A stretch of 64,000 nt of DNA from Candidatus Anammoximicrobium sp. (GCA_012515235.1 JAAYYU010000148.1:114829-178828), one strand, 5' to 3'; counted from the stretch's first letter, positions 1-8,828 are shown. A program made the numbers and translations. The notes: generated by a model from the letters alone, not told the origin.

Positions 1-1
1 G

Positions 2-1723
2 GACTTGATCGTGGCCGGCACCGAACAGGCCGTCACGATGATCGAAGGCTTCGCGCGTGAAATGCCCGAAGACGAAATGCTGGCAGCGATCAACTTCGCG
101 CACGGCGTCATTCGCGAAATCTGTGCCCTGCAACGCGAGTTGTACGACAAGGTGGGTGTGACGAAGATGCCGTTCCAGGCCCCGCCGCCCGACCCGGTGT
201 ACCAGCAGTTGCGCGAGAAATACTACGACGAATTGCGGGCCGTCAAGCAGACCGCGGGCAAGCAGGCGCGCAGCGAAGCGGTGTCGGCGTTGAAGCAGCG
301 GGCTCAGGCGGAGATGATTCCCGATGCGGCGGCCGAGGGCGCGATCGCTTCGGCGGCGTTTTCGCGGGCCTGGCACGAACTGGAATCCTGCCTCGTTCGC
401 GATTTGATCCTGGCCGGCACGCGGGCGGACGGCCGCGACCTGAAGACGCTGCGGCAGATCGACTGCAAGGTGGATGTGCTGCCCCGGACGCACGGTTCGG
501 CGCTGTTTCAACGCGGCGAAACCCAAGCCATGGTCACGATCACGCTGGGCACGCCCCGCGACGAACAGCGGGTCGAGGATTTGCTCGACGAATACTCCAA
601 AAAGTTTATGCTCGACTACAACTTTCCGCCGTTTTCCGTGGGCGAGTGCCGGCCGATCCGCGGACCCGGCCGGCGGGAGATCGGCCACGGAGCGTTGGCC
701 GAACGCAGCATCAAGCCGGTGCTGCCGGCTCCGGAGGATTTTCCCTATACGATCCGTGTGATCTCCGACATTCTGGAGTCCAACGGTTCGTCGTCGATGG
801 CTTCGGTCTGCGGGGCGACGCTCGGCCTGATGGCCGCCGGCGTTCCCATCAGCAACCCGGTGGCCGGGATTTCGGTCGGCCTGGTCAAGGAATCCGACGA
901 GCAATGGGTCCTGTTGACCGACATCATCGGCGACGAGGACCATTTCGGCGACATGGACTTCAAGATCGCCGGCACCCAGAACGGCATCACGGGCATTCAA
1001 TTGGACCTGAAGATCGCCGGCATCAGCGAAGAGATCATCCGCGCCGCGATGGCCCAGTCTCGGGAAACACGGATCGAGATTCTCCGCAAGATGTTGACGG
1101 CCATTTCGCGTCCCCGCATCGAGTTGTCACCGTTTGCCCCCCGCCTGATCCGGTTGAAGATCGATCCCGAAAAGATCGGCGCCTTGATCGGTCCGGGCGG
1201 CAAGAACATTCGCATGATCCAGGAGACGACGGGCACCATCATCGAGGTCGAAGACGACGGCACCGTGATCGTGGCCAGCAACGACGCCGACGCCTCTAAG
1301 GCCGCGGTGGCGCAGGTCGAGGCTTGCACGGCGACGGTTCAAATCGGCCGCATCTACGACGGGCGGGTGATCAGCATCAAGGACTTTGGCGCTTTCGTCG
1401 AAATCCTGCCGGGCCGCGACGGGTTGTGCCACATCAGCGAACTGTCCGACGGCTTCGTGAGCCGCGTGTCGGACATTTGCGCGATCGGCGACGACATGAA
1501 GGTGCTGGTGATCGACATCGACGAGCACGATCGCGTCAAACTCAGCCGCCGCCGCGCGTTGGAGGAACTGGGGCTCAAGGACGAATTGGCCAAGCCGGCT
1601 GGCGAGGGCGGCGAAGGACCGGATCGGGATCGAGATCGCGACCACGATCGGGACCGGGACCGCGATCATGACCGGGACCGCGGCCGGGCGCGGCGTTCCG
1701 GAGGCGGACGGCCGCGTCGCTAA
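2..1723 (+). CDS. pnp: Polyribonucleotide nucleotidyltransferase (PNPase), 5' end outside window
   Basis: PNPase degrades RNA 3' to 5' with phosphate, releasing nucleoside diphosphates, and works in the cytoplasm as a trimer. The window starts inside the gene. The 573 visible residues hold the all-alpha linker, the second RNase PH domain (about 140-300), a KH domain with the GPGG loop in KIGALIGPGGKNIRM (about 385-440) and an S1 domain (GRIYDGRVISIKDFGAFVEI, about 450-520). The last 45 residues form a low-complexity tail of alternating Asp/Arg and His ending RSGGGRPRR, encoded by a gatcgg-like simple repeat. That tail is longer and more charged than in typical PNPases. A 14-bp hairpin follows the stop. 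The first RNase PH domain and the start codon lie upstream of the window. Confidence 0.97.
   Translation, partial: DLIVAGTEQAVTMIEGFAREMPEDEMLAAINFAHGVIREICALQRELYDKVGVTKMPFQAPPPDPVYQQLREKYYDELRAVKQTAGKQARSEAVSALKQRAQAEMIPDAAAEGAIASAAFSRAWHELESCLVRDLILAGTRADGRDLKTLRQIDCKVDVLPRTHGSALFQRGETQAMVTITLGTPRDEQRVEDLLDEYSKKFMLDYNFPPFSVGECRPIRGPGRREIGHGALAERSIKPVLPAPEDFPYTIRVISDILESNGSSSMASVCGATLGLMAAGVPISNPVAGISVGLVKESDEQWVLLTDIIGDEDHFGDMDFKIAGTQNGITGIQLDLKIAGISEEIIRAAMAQSRETRIEILRKMLTAISRPRIELSPFAPRLIRLKIDPEKIGALIGPGGKNIRMIQETTGTIIEVEDDGTVIVASNDADASKAAVAQVEACTATVQIGRIYDGRVISIKDFGAFVEILPGRDGLCHISELSDGFVSRVSDICAIGDDMKVLVIDIDEHDRVKLSRRRALEELGLKDELAKPAGEGGEGPDRDRDRDHDRDRDRDHDRDRGRARRSGGGRPRR
1621..1690 (+). 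repeat. Simple repeat encoding Asp/Arg tail of PNPase
   Basis: About 70 bases of degenerate hexamer repeat (variants of gatcgg and gaccgg) encode the alternating Arg-Asp/His-Asp tail of PNPase. The repeat stays in frame and is directly visible. Confidence 0.8.
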
Positions 1724-1744
1724 GCCTGCTAACGCTCGCAACTC

Positions 1745-1779
1745 CAGCAGCCCGGCTTGGGAAGAAAGCCGGGCTGCTG
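1745..1779 (+). terminator. Terminator-like hairpin after pnp
   Basis: A perfect 14-bp stem (cagcagcccggctt / aagccgggctgctg) with a 7-nt loop starts 21 bases after the pnp stop. No U-run follows, so it could act as a 3'-end stabiliser, a weak terminator, or be one copy of a palindromic repeat. Confidence 0.5.
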
Positions 1780-1863
1780 AGGATTCTCGCCACAGGGCCG
1801 TCCGCCGTCGCAAACCAATCGGACGGCTTGGCCGTCTCTGCTCCAAATCGGAGTCTCGCACGG

Positions 1864-2283
1864 GTGACAGTTTTTCAAGAGCGATTCTCGGTCGCGACCA
1901 ACGGTCATCGCGACTTGCACGACATCACGGAGCAAGTGGCCGTTATCGTGCGCCGCAGCGGCGTGCGCATTGGCCTGGTGCATGTGTTCAATGTCGGCAG
2001 CACGGCCGCGGTGGGCGCGATCGAGTTTGAGCCCGGATTGCAGCAGGACCTGCCGGAATTGCTGGACCGCTTGATCCCGCCCAGTCGCAGCTACGGCCAC
2101 GAGCAGGCTTGGCACGACGGCAACGGCCATTCGCACCTGCAAGCGACGCTGCTGGGGCCCTCGCTCACGGTCCCCCTGGCCGACGGCCAACTGGTGCTGG
2201 GGACGTGGCAGCAGTTGTTTCACGTCGAGTGCGATATCAAGCCGCGGCGGCGCGAGATCGTCGTGACGGTCCTCGGCCAGTGA
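1864..2283 (+). CDS. yjbQ: YjbQ/UPF0047 family protein
   Basis: This 139-residue protein matches the UPF0047/YjbQ family along its whole length, including HDITEQVAVIVRRSG near the N-terminus, a family Glu region (AAVGAIEFEPGL), HEQAWHDGNGHSHLQATLLG and the closing GTWQQLFHVECDIKPRRR. Family members have been linked to secondary thiamine-phosphate synthase activity, but the cellular role is unclear. I chose the GTG at 1864 because the translated family core begins there. An upstream TTG at 1828 would add 12 residues that do not look conserved. The gene follows the hairpin behind pnp, so it is probably expressed separately. Confidence 0.85.
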   Translation: MTVFQERFSVATNGHRDLHDITEQVAVIVRRSGVRIGLVHVFNVGSTAAVGAIEFEPGLQQDLPELLDRLIPPSRSYGHEQAWHDGNGHSHLQATLLGPSLTVPLADGQLVLGTWQQLFHVECDIKPRRREIVVTVLGQ

Positions 2284-2312
2284 GTCCGGCGCTGCGGCTC
2301 TTGGCGACTCGC

Positions 2313-3359
2313 TCAATCTCTTTTGGCGGGAACCGCGAAATCGCCTCGGGGGTCGCGCCACACGCTGTGGATGTGGCAGGCGGCATTGCCGGCCGAGTCC
2401 GACTGGGTGTTCGCGAATTCGATCAGAAACGTGGGACCCTGGATTCGATAGTAGTGGCCAAGGCCGGGCCGATCCGCGCCGGCCCAGGCAAAATACACCT
2501 TGTCGTAGCCGGCTTCGGCGATCTCGCGCCAGCGGGTCGATGCCAGGTCGGCCGGCAAGTTGCCCGTGTACACGGCGATCAACTCCTGGAGCAACTGCTG
2601 CTGCGCGTCGTTCATCGCAGTCGTCGCGAGTCCGTCGGGGGAATAGGCGGGCGGCTGCGGCTGGCCCGCCGCTCGAAGATCGCGCGGCGCCTTGGCGTCC
2701 AGGAGCGCCGCCTTCCGCTGCGGCTCGTCCAGCGATTCCCACAACCGGAACGCTAGCAGTTCTTCCTCCGCCAGCACGCGCGTGCCCTCGGCTACGCTGC
2801 CGGGCATCCCTTTGCGGACTACGGTGGGATTGGCGGCAAGGAACAGGGGCGTCGACGCGATGACGCGGCCGTTGTCGATGACAAAGTTCAGGGACAGGTG
2901 ATGCCCTTCGATGCTCAGCCCCCAGCGGCCCACTTCGCTGGGCTCGCCGAATAGCGTGAAGTAGTAACGGTCCGGATCGCGGATCGCCCTGCCGCCACGG
3001 ACCTTCTCCAGTTCGCCGATCGTTTCTTCCAGGGCCATGACCAGCACCGCTTTGTCGTAACCGGTCTGGCTCAGCACGCTTCGCAGCAGGGCCAACGCGG
3101 CTTGCCGTTGCGTGTCGCTCATCTGTTTGAGCTGCAGGCCCTTCCGCTGGGCCTTGGGGATGACGTGCCAATCGACGCGTTGCGGTGACGCGGGCGGCAA
3201 GACCGTGATCGCCTTTTCGTCGTCCGACAGCGTGGTCACGAAGGCTTTCGCAGTCTGAACGACACGCAAGCCGGTCGCCGTCTCTTGCAGAAAGGACCAG
3301 CCGGTTGCGACCGATAGCATTGCTGCCACGGCGACGAGATATGTCAAGTTCCGTCTCAT
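2313..3359 (-). CDS. DUF3500 domain protein, exported
   Basis: This 348-residue protein begins with a Sec-type signal (MRRNLTYLVAVAAMLSVATG). The rest follows the DUF3500 pattern, closing with GLGHYYRIQGPTFLIEFANT and HIHSVWRDPRGDF, which is diagnostic of that family. The family has no established reaction. Its conserved His and Asp residues near the C-terminus suggest a metal or ligand site, which is inference. An AGGAGGTG ribosome-binding site precedes the ATG at 3359. It stands alone between yjbQ (convergent) and a fucosidase-like gene, with 292 bases of empty upstream sequence. Confidence 0.85.
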   Translation of the reverse strand: MRRNLTYLVAVAAMLSVATGWSFLQETATGLRVVQTAKAFVTTLSDDEKAITVLPPASPQRVDWHVIPKAQRKGLQLKQMSDTQRQAALALLRSVLSQTGYDKAVLVMALEETIGELEKVRGGRAIRDPDRYYFTLFGEPSEVGRWGLSIEGHHLSLNFVIDNGRVIASTPLFLAANPTVVRKGMPGSVAEGTRVLAEEELLAFRLWESLDEPQRKAALLDAKAPRDLRAAGQPQPPAYSPDGLATTAMNDAQQQLLQELIAVYTGNLPADLASTRWREIAEAGYDKVYFAWAGADRPGLGHYYRIQGPTFLIEFANTQSDSAGNAACHIHSVWRDPRGDFAVPAKRD

Positions 3360-3651
3360 GCGTCAACACCTCCTGTAACGCGCGCGCCTGTCTGTGGGTT
3401 GGAGGATAACCGATCAGAGACGGAGCTGGCTAGAGGGTCGTGCCCCGGATTAGCAGATTTAGGTCAAAAGCGGCGCGCCCGACGGAGGCCCCAAGTCGTG
3501 AGCGGTGAACGGTGCCAGCTGTTCTCGCGTACTTCGCCTTCGCGTCTTTCCGTAGCCTGCCGTTTGGAACGTGACGGCTCCGGGCGCATCGAACTGACGG
3601 ACGCGGGAAACGCCGCGGCTGGTGTGCGTTGCGGGACCGGTTGCTGGAGTC

Positions 3652-4695
3652 TCAGGAACGCAAGGCCTGATTCAACCGGTGCAGTTGTTCCACCGACGCC
3701 TCGGCCATCGTCCCATCCTGGAAAATTCCCACATTGAACGTCATCGGAGCCCTGTGCTGGTTACAGGTGCGGACGTAGCGGAGGATTTGTCCGTCGGCAT
3801 ACAGCGGTGGCTGGATGGGCGTGTCGAGCCGGGTCTGGACCCAGCGGCGATCCTCCAGACACGTCCAGCCAAACCACTGGAGGCCGTTGTTCAAGTAGCG
3901 GGCTTGGGCCGGGGTGTCGAGGTTGACCAATTCCCCGGCCCAATAGTCCTGGTGGGTCGTGTACAGGAACGTCTGGTTCACTCCGGCGTTGTAGGTCACC
4001 AGCCGGGCCGGATGTCCGGCCTTGGCCGCCACCGTAAATCGCTCCCAGGGAAACTGGAATCCGGCCATGTCCGTCGTCACGCTGTTGTGCGGGCCGCGGG
4101 GATCGAGCGAGTACGGACTGTCGAACCACCAGGCTTTGATTCTGTCCCGGTAGCGGTCCCCCATGTACGAAACGATCTCCATCAGGTTGTTGGCAAAACG
4201 GTGCTTCTGGGGCGCGTGGTAGCCGACCGCCTGTTCCCAGGCCGCATCCTGCTGGCCGTTGCAGGAGTGATTGTAATAGACCAGCAGGGACTTCTGCCTG
4301 GCGGCCAGGGCCCCGGCCATTTCCCCGATCAGATCGCGTTCGCAGGTGCGGCCCGGCAGAATCTTGTCCAGCACGGGATTCGGGGCGGGCAGCCTTTGCA
4401 GGGCATGCGCCGAAGTGAACAGCACGTACTCGGCCCCGGCATGCTCGACGGCCGCGATGAAACCGTCGAGGTCGAAGTCCGCCACGGCTTTTTGAAACGG
4501 CTTCGGCGGGCCACTGCGGGGGGCCGTCTGGGCCGTCCAGTGGATGCCGATGCCGAAGCGGCACTCGGCCAGCCAGTCGGTATTGGCTCGGACGTAGGCG
4601 AGTGGCTTCTCTGCGCCAACCAGTCGGCTGGCTGGCCGCAGCACGGCAGAACTGAACGCGATGCCCACGAATTGACGTCGAGTTGTCTGGACCAT
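3652..4695 (-). CDS. Alpha-L-fucosidase-like (GH29-like) protein with Tat-type leader
   Basis: The protein has 347 residues. The N-terminus TTRRQFVGIAFSSAVL fits a twin-arginine signal. The body matches the catalytic barrel of GH29-like proteins. It has an early region GIGIHWTAQTAPRSGPP, FDLDGFIAAVEHAGAEYVLFT, and IKAWWFDSPYSLD, where the Asp after WWF lines up with the GH29 nucleophile. The C-terminal beta-sandwich of full fucosidases is absent. The family releases alpha-fucose from glycans, but the substrate here is unknown. The gene diverges from a sialidase-fold gene 99 bases away, so the two may share control and act on the same sugar chains. Confidence 0.78.
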   Translation of the reverse strand: MVQTTRRQFVGIAFSSAVLRPASRLVGAEKPLAYVRANTDWLAECRFGIGIHWTAQTAPRSGPPKPFQKAVADFDLDGFIAAVEHAGAEYVLFTSAHALQRLPAPNPVLDKILPGRTCERDLIGEMAGALAARQKSLLVYYNHSCNGQQDAAWEQAVGYHAPQKHRFANNLMEIVSYMGDRYRDRIKAWWFDSPYSLDPRGPHNSVTTDMAGFQFPWERFTVAAKAGHPARLVTYNAGVNQTFLYTTHQDYWAGELVNLDTPAQARYLNNGLQWFGWTCLEDRRWVQTRLDTPIQPPLYADGQILRYVRTCNQHRAPMTFNVGIFQDGTMAEASVEQLHRLNQALRS

Positions 4696-4794
4696 GGCAA
4701 CTTTCTCCGGTTCGGTGTTCCTGCGATGCGGGCGAGTTTACAATATCGGCGCGTGGCTGGAAATGCACGAGGCGAGGCCGAGGTTGCCTGAACC

Positions 4795-5928
4795 ATGCTC
4801 AGACTGGTTGTCGTCACCGGCGTGTTCTTCAACTTTCTGCTGCTCCTGGCGGCCGATGAACACCAGGCCGACGATACTGCCGTCACGGCGGTCACCTGGG
4901 AGAAAGACTTCCGGCCGCTCTACGCAGAGTCGGCCTACTATCCCCGCGCCACGGCGTTGTCGGACGGCAGAACGCTGGTCGCCTTGGCGCACCCGACGCC
5001 AACCGGAAAGGCCATCGCCTGTCTCTTCAGCAGTGACGGCGGCAAGACGTGGACCAATTATCGGCGCATTTCCGAGCATCCCAGGCCGGTGGATCTCGAC
5101 AACGCTTTTCCCCTGCAACTGGCGGACGGAACTGTGTTGGTCGCCTACCGTCGTCATGACCGCCCGCGTCACGTCTTCCGCCTCGAAGTCTCGTCAAGCC
5201 GGGACGGGGAATCGTGGGCGGTCCGGTCCACCATCGTCACGGGGACAGAGGGCATCTGGGAACCGTTCCTGCTGGCGTTGTCCGAGGGGGTGGTTCAGGC
5301 GTACTACGCCAGCGAAGAGGGTTGCCACCCGGACCAGCGGATCGAGGTGCGGACGTCGGTGGACGGCGGCAAGTCGTGGGGGACGCCGGTGACGGTCGCC
5401 GAGAAGAAGGGCTCCAGGGATGGAATGCCGGGTGTGGTTCGACTCGACGACCAGGAATTGTTGGCAGTCTTCGAGGCGCAGGACCTGCCTCCGTTTCGGT
5501 TCGTGATCCGGGGCGTGCGCTCCCCTGACCTGGGCCGAACCTGGTCAGCCATGCGACAGTTGGTCTATCGCCCCCAGCACGCCGTCGCGGCCCCCTGGTC
5601 GGCAGGCGCACCTTCGATCATCCGGCTGCGGGATGGTCGGCTAATGGTCTCGTTTCAGAGCGACGAGAAGAACGCCTTCGTTGCCGGTGATCGGCGTAGA
5701 GATCCGGCGCAGCGGACCTACAACTACCTGCGGCACACGCATTTCGCCTGCGTCACCAGTCTCGATCAGGGCAGATCGTGGACGGCTCCGGTTCCGCTTC
5801 TCGGCGGCCCGGACGATCCTGCGAACTGGAACGCCCTGTACGTTGTCCCCGACGGCGCCGTTTTCGCCCTGTCGAATTACCGTGGCAAGATCTGGATCAA
5901 CGCCGGCGCCAGCCACACCAGCAGGTGA
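4795..5928 (+). CDS. Sialidase-fold (BNR repeat) exported protein
   Basis: The 377-residue protein begins with a hydrophobic leader (MLRLVVVTGVFFNFLLLLA). It carries five Asp-box motifs of the form S-x-D-x-G-x-(T/S)-W: SSDGGKTWT, SRDGESWA, SVDGGKSWG, SPDLGRTWS and SLDQGRSWT. This predicts a six-bladed sialidase propeller. Arg residues suited to the substrate carboxylate are present (YPRATALSDGRTLV, YRRHDRPRH), but I cannot confirm a complete sialidase active site. In planctomycetes such proteins often act on other acidic sugars. The last 52 bases overlap a small gene on the other strand. Confidence 0.8.
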   Translation: MLRLVVVTGVFFNFLLLLAADEHQADDTAVTAVTWEKDFRPLYAESAYYPRATALSDGRTLVALAHPTPTGKAIACLFSSDGGKTWTNYRRISEHPRPVDLDNAFPLQLADGTVLVAYRRHDRPRHVFRLEVSSSRDGESWAVRSTIVTGTEGIWEPFLLALSEGVVQAYYASEEGCHPDQRIEVRTSVDGGKSWGTPVTVAEKKGSRDGMPGVVRLDDQELLAVFEAQDLPPFRFVIRGVRSPDLGRTWSAMRQLVYRPQHAVAAPWSAGAPSIIRLRDGRLMVSFQSDEKNAFVAGDRRRDPAQRTYNYLRHTHFACVTSLDQGRSWTAPVPLLGGPDDPANWNALYVVPDGAVFALSNYRGKIWINAGASHTSR

Positions 5929-6113
5929 CGGGCCTTCGTCCGTGTGGTGAGCCAGATGCCCACCGCAGCCAGGAGGAACGGAAGGGTTTCTGCGCCCAGC
6001 CAGCGGACCGTGCCGGGGGTAGCGGCCAAGGACGACACGACGAGCAGCAGAGTCCGCAGCGTGAACGGGACGGGCCGCCTGGTTTCCGGCGTCTTGACTC
6101 CGTTCGCAGGCAT
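5877..6113 (-). CDS. Small membrane protein, hypothetical
   Basis: This 78-residue frame starts at an ATG 22 bases after the GNAT stop, with a GGAGGG ribosome-binding sequence rather far upstream. It contains two hydrophobic stretches (TLRTLLLVVSSLAATPG and LPFLLAAVGIWLTTR). The opening FTLRTLLLVV is a wording common in small planctomycete membrane proteins. No function can be given. It overlaps the end of the convergent sialidase-fold gene by 52 bases, which makes me cautious. It is probably the last gene of the minus-strand set that starts with the LysE-type exporter. Confidence 0.45.
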   Translation of the reverse strand: MPANGVKTPETRRPVPFTLRTLLLVVSSLAATPGTVRWLGAETLPFLLAAVGIWLTTRTKARHLLVWLAPALIQILPR

Positions 6114-6135
6114 CGCCGCTTGACCCTCCGCCTTG

Positions 6136-6705
6136 TCAGCCCGTCGAAAGCGCTCTTGCCGTGGCCCGTTCGTCGCCGTGGTGAACCGCCAACTCAAACC
6201 GCATCGAACCTTCGTCGGTTCCCGCCCCGCAGCGCACAAAGCCGCTCTTTTCCAGCACCCGGATCGACGCCGCAAGGTCAGGGAACGTGTCGGCGACCAC
6301 CCTTCGCAGACGAGGATGGGATTTGCCCCATTCCAGGAAACCGTGCAGGGCCTCCGTGGCGTAGCCCTTGCCGTGGAACTGGTCGAGCAGCGAGTAGCCG
6401 ATCACGATGGTCCCCGTGTCGTCCGGCAAACCACAGGCGCCGATCGCCCCGATCAGTGTTCTTCCTCCGGCGCCGTCACGAAGCAGAATGTACCAAGCCG
6501 TCCAGCCGACCGCTTCCGAGTTCTCGCTGACGATGCGGAGAAAGACTTGTCGGGCATCCCGGTCATACAATGGAGTGGGCCAGTTGCCCGGAACGTCGGC
6601 CTGCAAGGATTGGGCGAGTTGCCGCAGATCGTCTTCGGCTTGAAGCAGTTCCGCGGTGGCGGCGATCAACTCCAGTCGTTCCAGCCGGATCGTGAGGTTC
6701 GGCAT
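6136..6705 (-). CDS. GNAT family N-acetyltransferase
   Basis: This is a 189-residue RimJ/RimL-type acetyltransferase. The acetyl-CoA site appears as GYSLLDQFHGKGYATEAL, where the Q-x-x-G-x-G/A core is replaced by QFHGKGYA, followed by the alternating strand VADTFPDLAASIRVLEKSGF. The acceptor is not known. I start at the ATG at 6705 (MPNLTIRLERLEL), which has GGAG six bases upstream; an in-frame ATG at 6717 is also possible. The gene lies 216 bases downstream of an unknown gene on the same strand and 22 bases before a small membrane protein. Confidence 0.85.
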   Translation of the reverse strand: MPNLTIRLERLELIAATAELLQAEDDLRQLAQSLQADVPGNWPTPLYDRDARQVFLRIVSENSEAVGWTAWYILLRDGAGGRTLIGAIGACGLPDDTGTIVIGYSLLDQFHGKGYATEALHGFLEWGKSHPRLRRVVADTFPDLAASIRVLEKSGFVRCGAGTDEGSMRFELAVHHGDERATARALSTG

Positions 6706-6825
6706 GATTGTCTCCATGAACGCGAATCCCGTGTTCCCTGTTCCTCGCTGGCGATAACCAACCCGATCCCTAACGCGGGCTCCCGCCCACAACAAAACAT
6801 GGTCCGCAGGGACGGTCCTAGAAAA

Positions 6826-6888
6826 ACCACGAATTGCACGAATCAGGACTCGCTTTCACCCCTGTCTTCCTTCGCGTCCTTCGTGGTT
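6826..6888. repeat. Short inverted repeat (aaccacgaa / ttcgtggtt)
   Basis: Nine-base arms aaccacgaa (6825-6833) and ttcgtggtt (6880-6888) flank a stretch containing tgcacgaatcagg and cttcgcgtcc. The wording resembles dispersed intergenic repeats common in planctomycete genomes. It fills most of the gap between the GNAT gene and the unknown gene at 6922. Confidence 0.4.
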
Positions 6889-6921
6889 GTCAAATGCGCC
6901 CACCTCTTACAAGCTCAGGAC

Positions 6922-7518
6922 CTAGCTGATCTTCTTGGGTCTCCAATCGGTCAGCACCCCCGTGCGATTCGATTGCAGCCATTGCCGCATGTCGTCGGGA
7001 GTCCGGACGCCGCCATCGAGGACGGCCCGATACAGGTCAATGGAAATCACTTCGGGCAACCGCCCCTCGGCCCTGGCCTCCTTCAGGCCCAGAATCGCCC
7101 GCCGAGTCTCCTCCGTCAGGGACTCCAGCATAGGTTGCACGAAGTTCTCCCCCCGCGGCAGATCGTAGTCTTCCGGGGCCGACCACATGTCGATCTTCCA
7201 GTCGGTGCCGTCGCTGGCGTGATAACGAAGCTGCCAATACAGGGCCTTGTCGGGCGTGGACAAGGCATTGAGAAACGAAGCCGCTGCGATCCGAGGATGA
7301 AGAACGCACTCGGCGAGAACCTGGAAACCATGCTCGATCCGCAGTTCCGGGCAGTACACCTCCATGTCGATGTCCGGGGCGACGGCCAGATCTAACGACA
7401 CCGCCCCCACAAGCACCGGTCGTCCGAATCGCCGCCATTTCTCGAACAGCCTCAGATCGTCCAGGATCGCCTCGGCCTGCCGCCGCCTTCGCGTCGCTCG
7501 TTCCACCAGTTCCATCAT
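6922..7518 (-). CDS. Hypothetical protein, possible nucleotidyltransferase fold
   Basis: The protein has 198 residues. It opens with a basic helix (MMELVERATRRRRQAEAI), followed by RFGRPVLVGAVSLDLAVAPDIDMEVYCPE. The D-x-D in PDIDMEV after a glycine-containing strand and a GAVSLDL turn resembles a nucleotidyltransferase-type metal site, but the usual GGxG(S/T) motif is altered to VGAVSL, so the assignment is tentative. A helical C-terminal half with EETRRAILGLKEARAEG follows. AAGGA lies six bases before the ATG at 7518. It is 41 bases downstream of the LysE-type exporter and so probably cotranscribed with it. Confidence 0.6.
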   Translation of the reverse strand: MMELVERATRRRRQAEAILDDLRLFEKWRRFGRPVLVGAVSLDLAVAPDIDMEVYCPELRIEHGFQVLAECVLHPRIAAASFLNALSTPDKALYWQLRYHASDGTDWKIDMWSAPEDYDLPRGENFVQPMLESLTEETRRAILGLKEARAEGRLPEVISIDLYRAVLDGGVRTPDDMRQWLQSNRTGVLTDWRPKKIS

Positions 7519-7559
7519 CTTTGATCCTTGTCGGGAAAGTCGAAGTCTGGCCCCCGCGT

Positions 7560-8177
7560 TCATCCAGCGATGGTCAAGCCCGCATCCCAGACGAACTTCA
7601 GTCCAAACCCCAGCAACAGCATGCCGCACACGCCGGAGACGATCTTCTGGCTGCGCTCGCCGAATGCCTCTGCGCCTTTGAATCCTACCACCGAGAGCAC
7701 CTCCAGCCAGATCAGGTCGCACAGCCAATGGACCACCGCAAACAGCCCCAGAACCAACAGGCCAAACTCCATCGCCTGGCCCGCCATCGTCAGTCCCACC
7801 GTGGCCCACCACAGAAGAAAATAAGGATTGGCACCGGTCAGCACGACGCCCGACCAAAACGGATGCCGTTGCGGGGAGCTTTCCGCGACGCGACCGGTGG
7901 CCCGCAGGCTGAGCAGGAGTTGCACGCCCATCAGCAGCAAGAAGGCCCCGCCAGCCAACCCGATGCCGACCCTGGTCCCGCTGGCTTGCAGGAACTTGCC
8001 GACCCCGGCGACCAGCAGCAGGATCAACGGGAGTTCTACCGCCAGGTGTCCCAGGGCGATCAGTGCTCCAGCATGACGCGACCGCGTTCCCGCCGCCAGG
8101 GTTGCGGCGGTAATCGGCCCTGGAGCCATGACGCCGGAAAGCGAAATGGCGACCGCTGTGACAAGGAATCCAAGCAA
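7560..8177 (-). CDS. LysE family exporter
   Basis: The protein is about 205 residues, the usual LysE/RhtB size, with six predicted membrane segments. The family signature is SGVMAPGPITAATLAAG near the N-terminus, followed by GHLAVELPLILLLVAG and TGANPYFLLWWATVG. Family members export amino acids or small polar metabolites; the substrate here is unknown. No ATG precedes the conserved start. I chose the TTG at 8177 (LLGFLVTAVAISLSGV). The frame stays open to 8291 but the extra residues are Arg-rich and do not look like this family. It is the first gene of a four-gene minus-strand set. Confidence 0.8.
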   Translation of the reverse strand: MLGFLVTAVAISLSGVMAPGPITAATLAAGTRSRHAGALIALGHLAVELPLILLLVAGVGKFLQASGTRVGIGLAGGAFLLLMGVQLLLSLRATGRVAESSPQRHPFWSGVVLTGANPYFLLWWATVGLTMAGQAMEFGLLVLGLFAVVHWLCDLIWLEVLSVVGFKGAEAFGERSQKIVSGVCGMLLLGFGLKFVWDAGLTIAG

Positions 8178-8759
8178 AGTCGTTGCTCCCAGACGGAGTC
8201 TGCACCGGGGTTCACGGACCGCGTCGCCCCGGCGAAACCGTCCGTGCTGAACGGGTCCAGGTCGATGCCCGTGAACCCAACTGCCGGTCATTCTACCGTC
8301 CGCCGTCCCACGCCGGTAGGATCGGGAAAATGTCCCAGCCCCGACGCCGAACGCGACGAAGACCAGCGCGGCGCGTGTCCCCGCTTGCCTCCGGCAAGAC
8401 CCTCAAGGACTCGACAAGCACGCCCTGGGCGCACAATTCGATCAACCTCGAAACTGCACAGGCAGCGGCGAACAGCGGGCGCGAGTCCGCCGGTTCTACA
8501 GCCTTGAGTTGCTAATCACCGCCGACGGTCTGCTTTGGAGCAGCGGCTTGGAATTCTCTGGGTCTCGATCGTCGCCGGGATTGCTCCGACAAGGGGTGAT
8601 TTGTCCCGCCGGCCTGCCAGCTTCGGGGCGGTCCGCGGCGTGCATTTCTTGCTCTTGTTTCTCGCCTCGTGATTCGCTATGCTAGCGATGCTTGCAGGAC
8701 GTTTCCCTCCCCTCTGTAGAGTTGTTTTTCGGGCTTCTGAAAAGTTTCGTCCAGCAGCT
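8178..8759. other. Long intergenic region upstream of nrdJ regulatory zone
   Basis: About 580 bases lie between the LysE-type gene start and the nrdJ promoter. Short open frames on both strands have Arg/Pro-rich, shadow-like translations. I saw no gene, RNA or repeat that I can support. Confidence 0.5.
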
Positions 8760-8760
8760 G

Positions 8761-8788
8761 TTGACGGACGTTAACAAAACGTTAAACT
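8761..8788 (+). promoter_or_regulatory. Predicted promoter of nrdJ
   Basis: A -35 box TTGACG (8761-8766), a 16-base spacer and a -10 box TAAACT (8783-8788) resemble a housekeeping promoter. The transcript would start near 8795, just before the first NrdR-like box, giving a leader of about 220 bases. Confidence 0.5.
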
Positions 8789-8796
8789 GCTGACCT

Positions 8797-8812
8797 GCCC
8801 AACATCTTGTGG
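8797..8812 (+). promoter_or_regulatory. NrdR-box-like site 1
   Basis: The 16-mer gcccaacatcttgtgg matches the NrdR consensus acaCwAtATaTwGtgt at C4, A/T5, A6, A8, T9, T11, A/T12, G13, t14 and g15. It sits just after the predicted start of transcription. NrdR is an ATP/dATP-sensing repressor of ribonucleotide reductase genes. Confidence 0.65.
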
Positions 8813-8828
8813 TCTTCGCACGAACGAC

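Noticed and set aside
1729..3369. A 546-codon minus-strand frame over yjbQ and the DUF3500 gene
   Set aside because: The DUF3500 frame beside it has the family motifs; this one is Arg-rich and crosses yjbQ in antisense.
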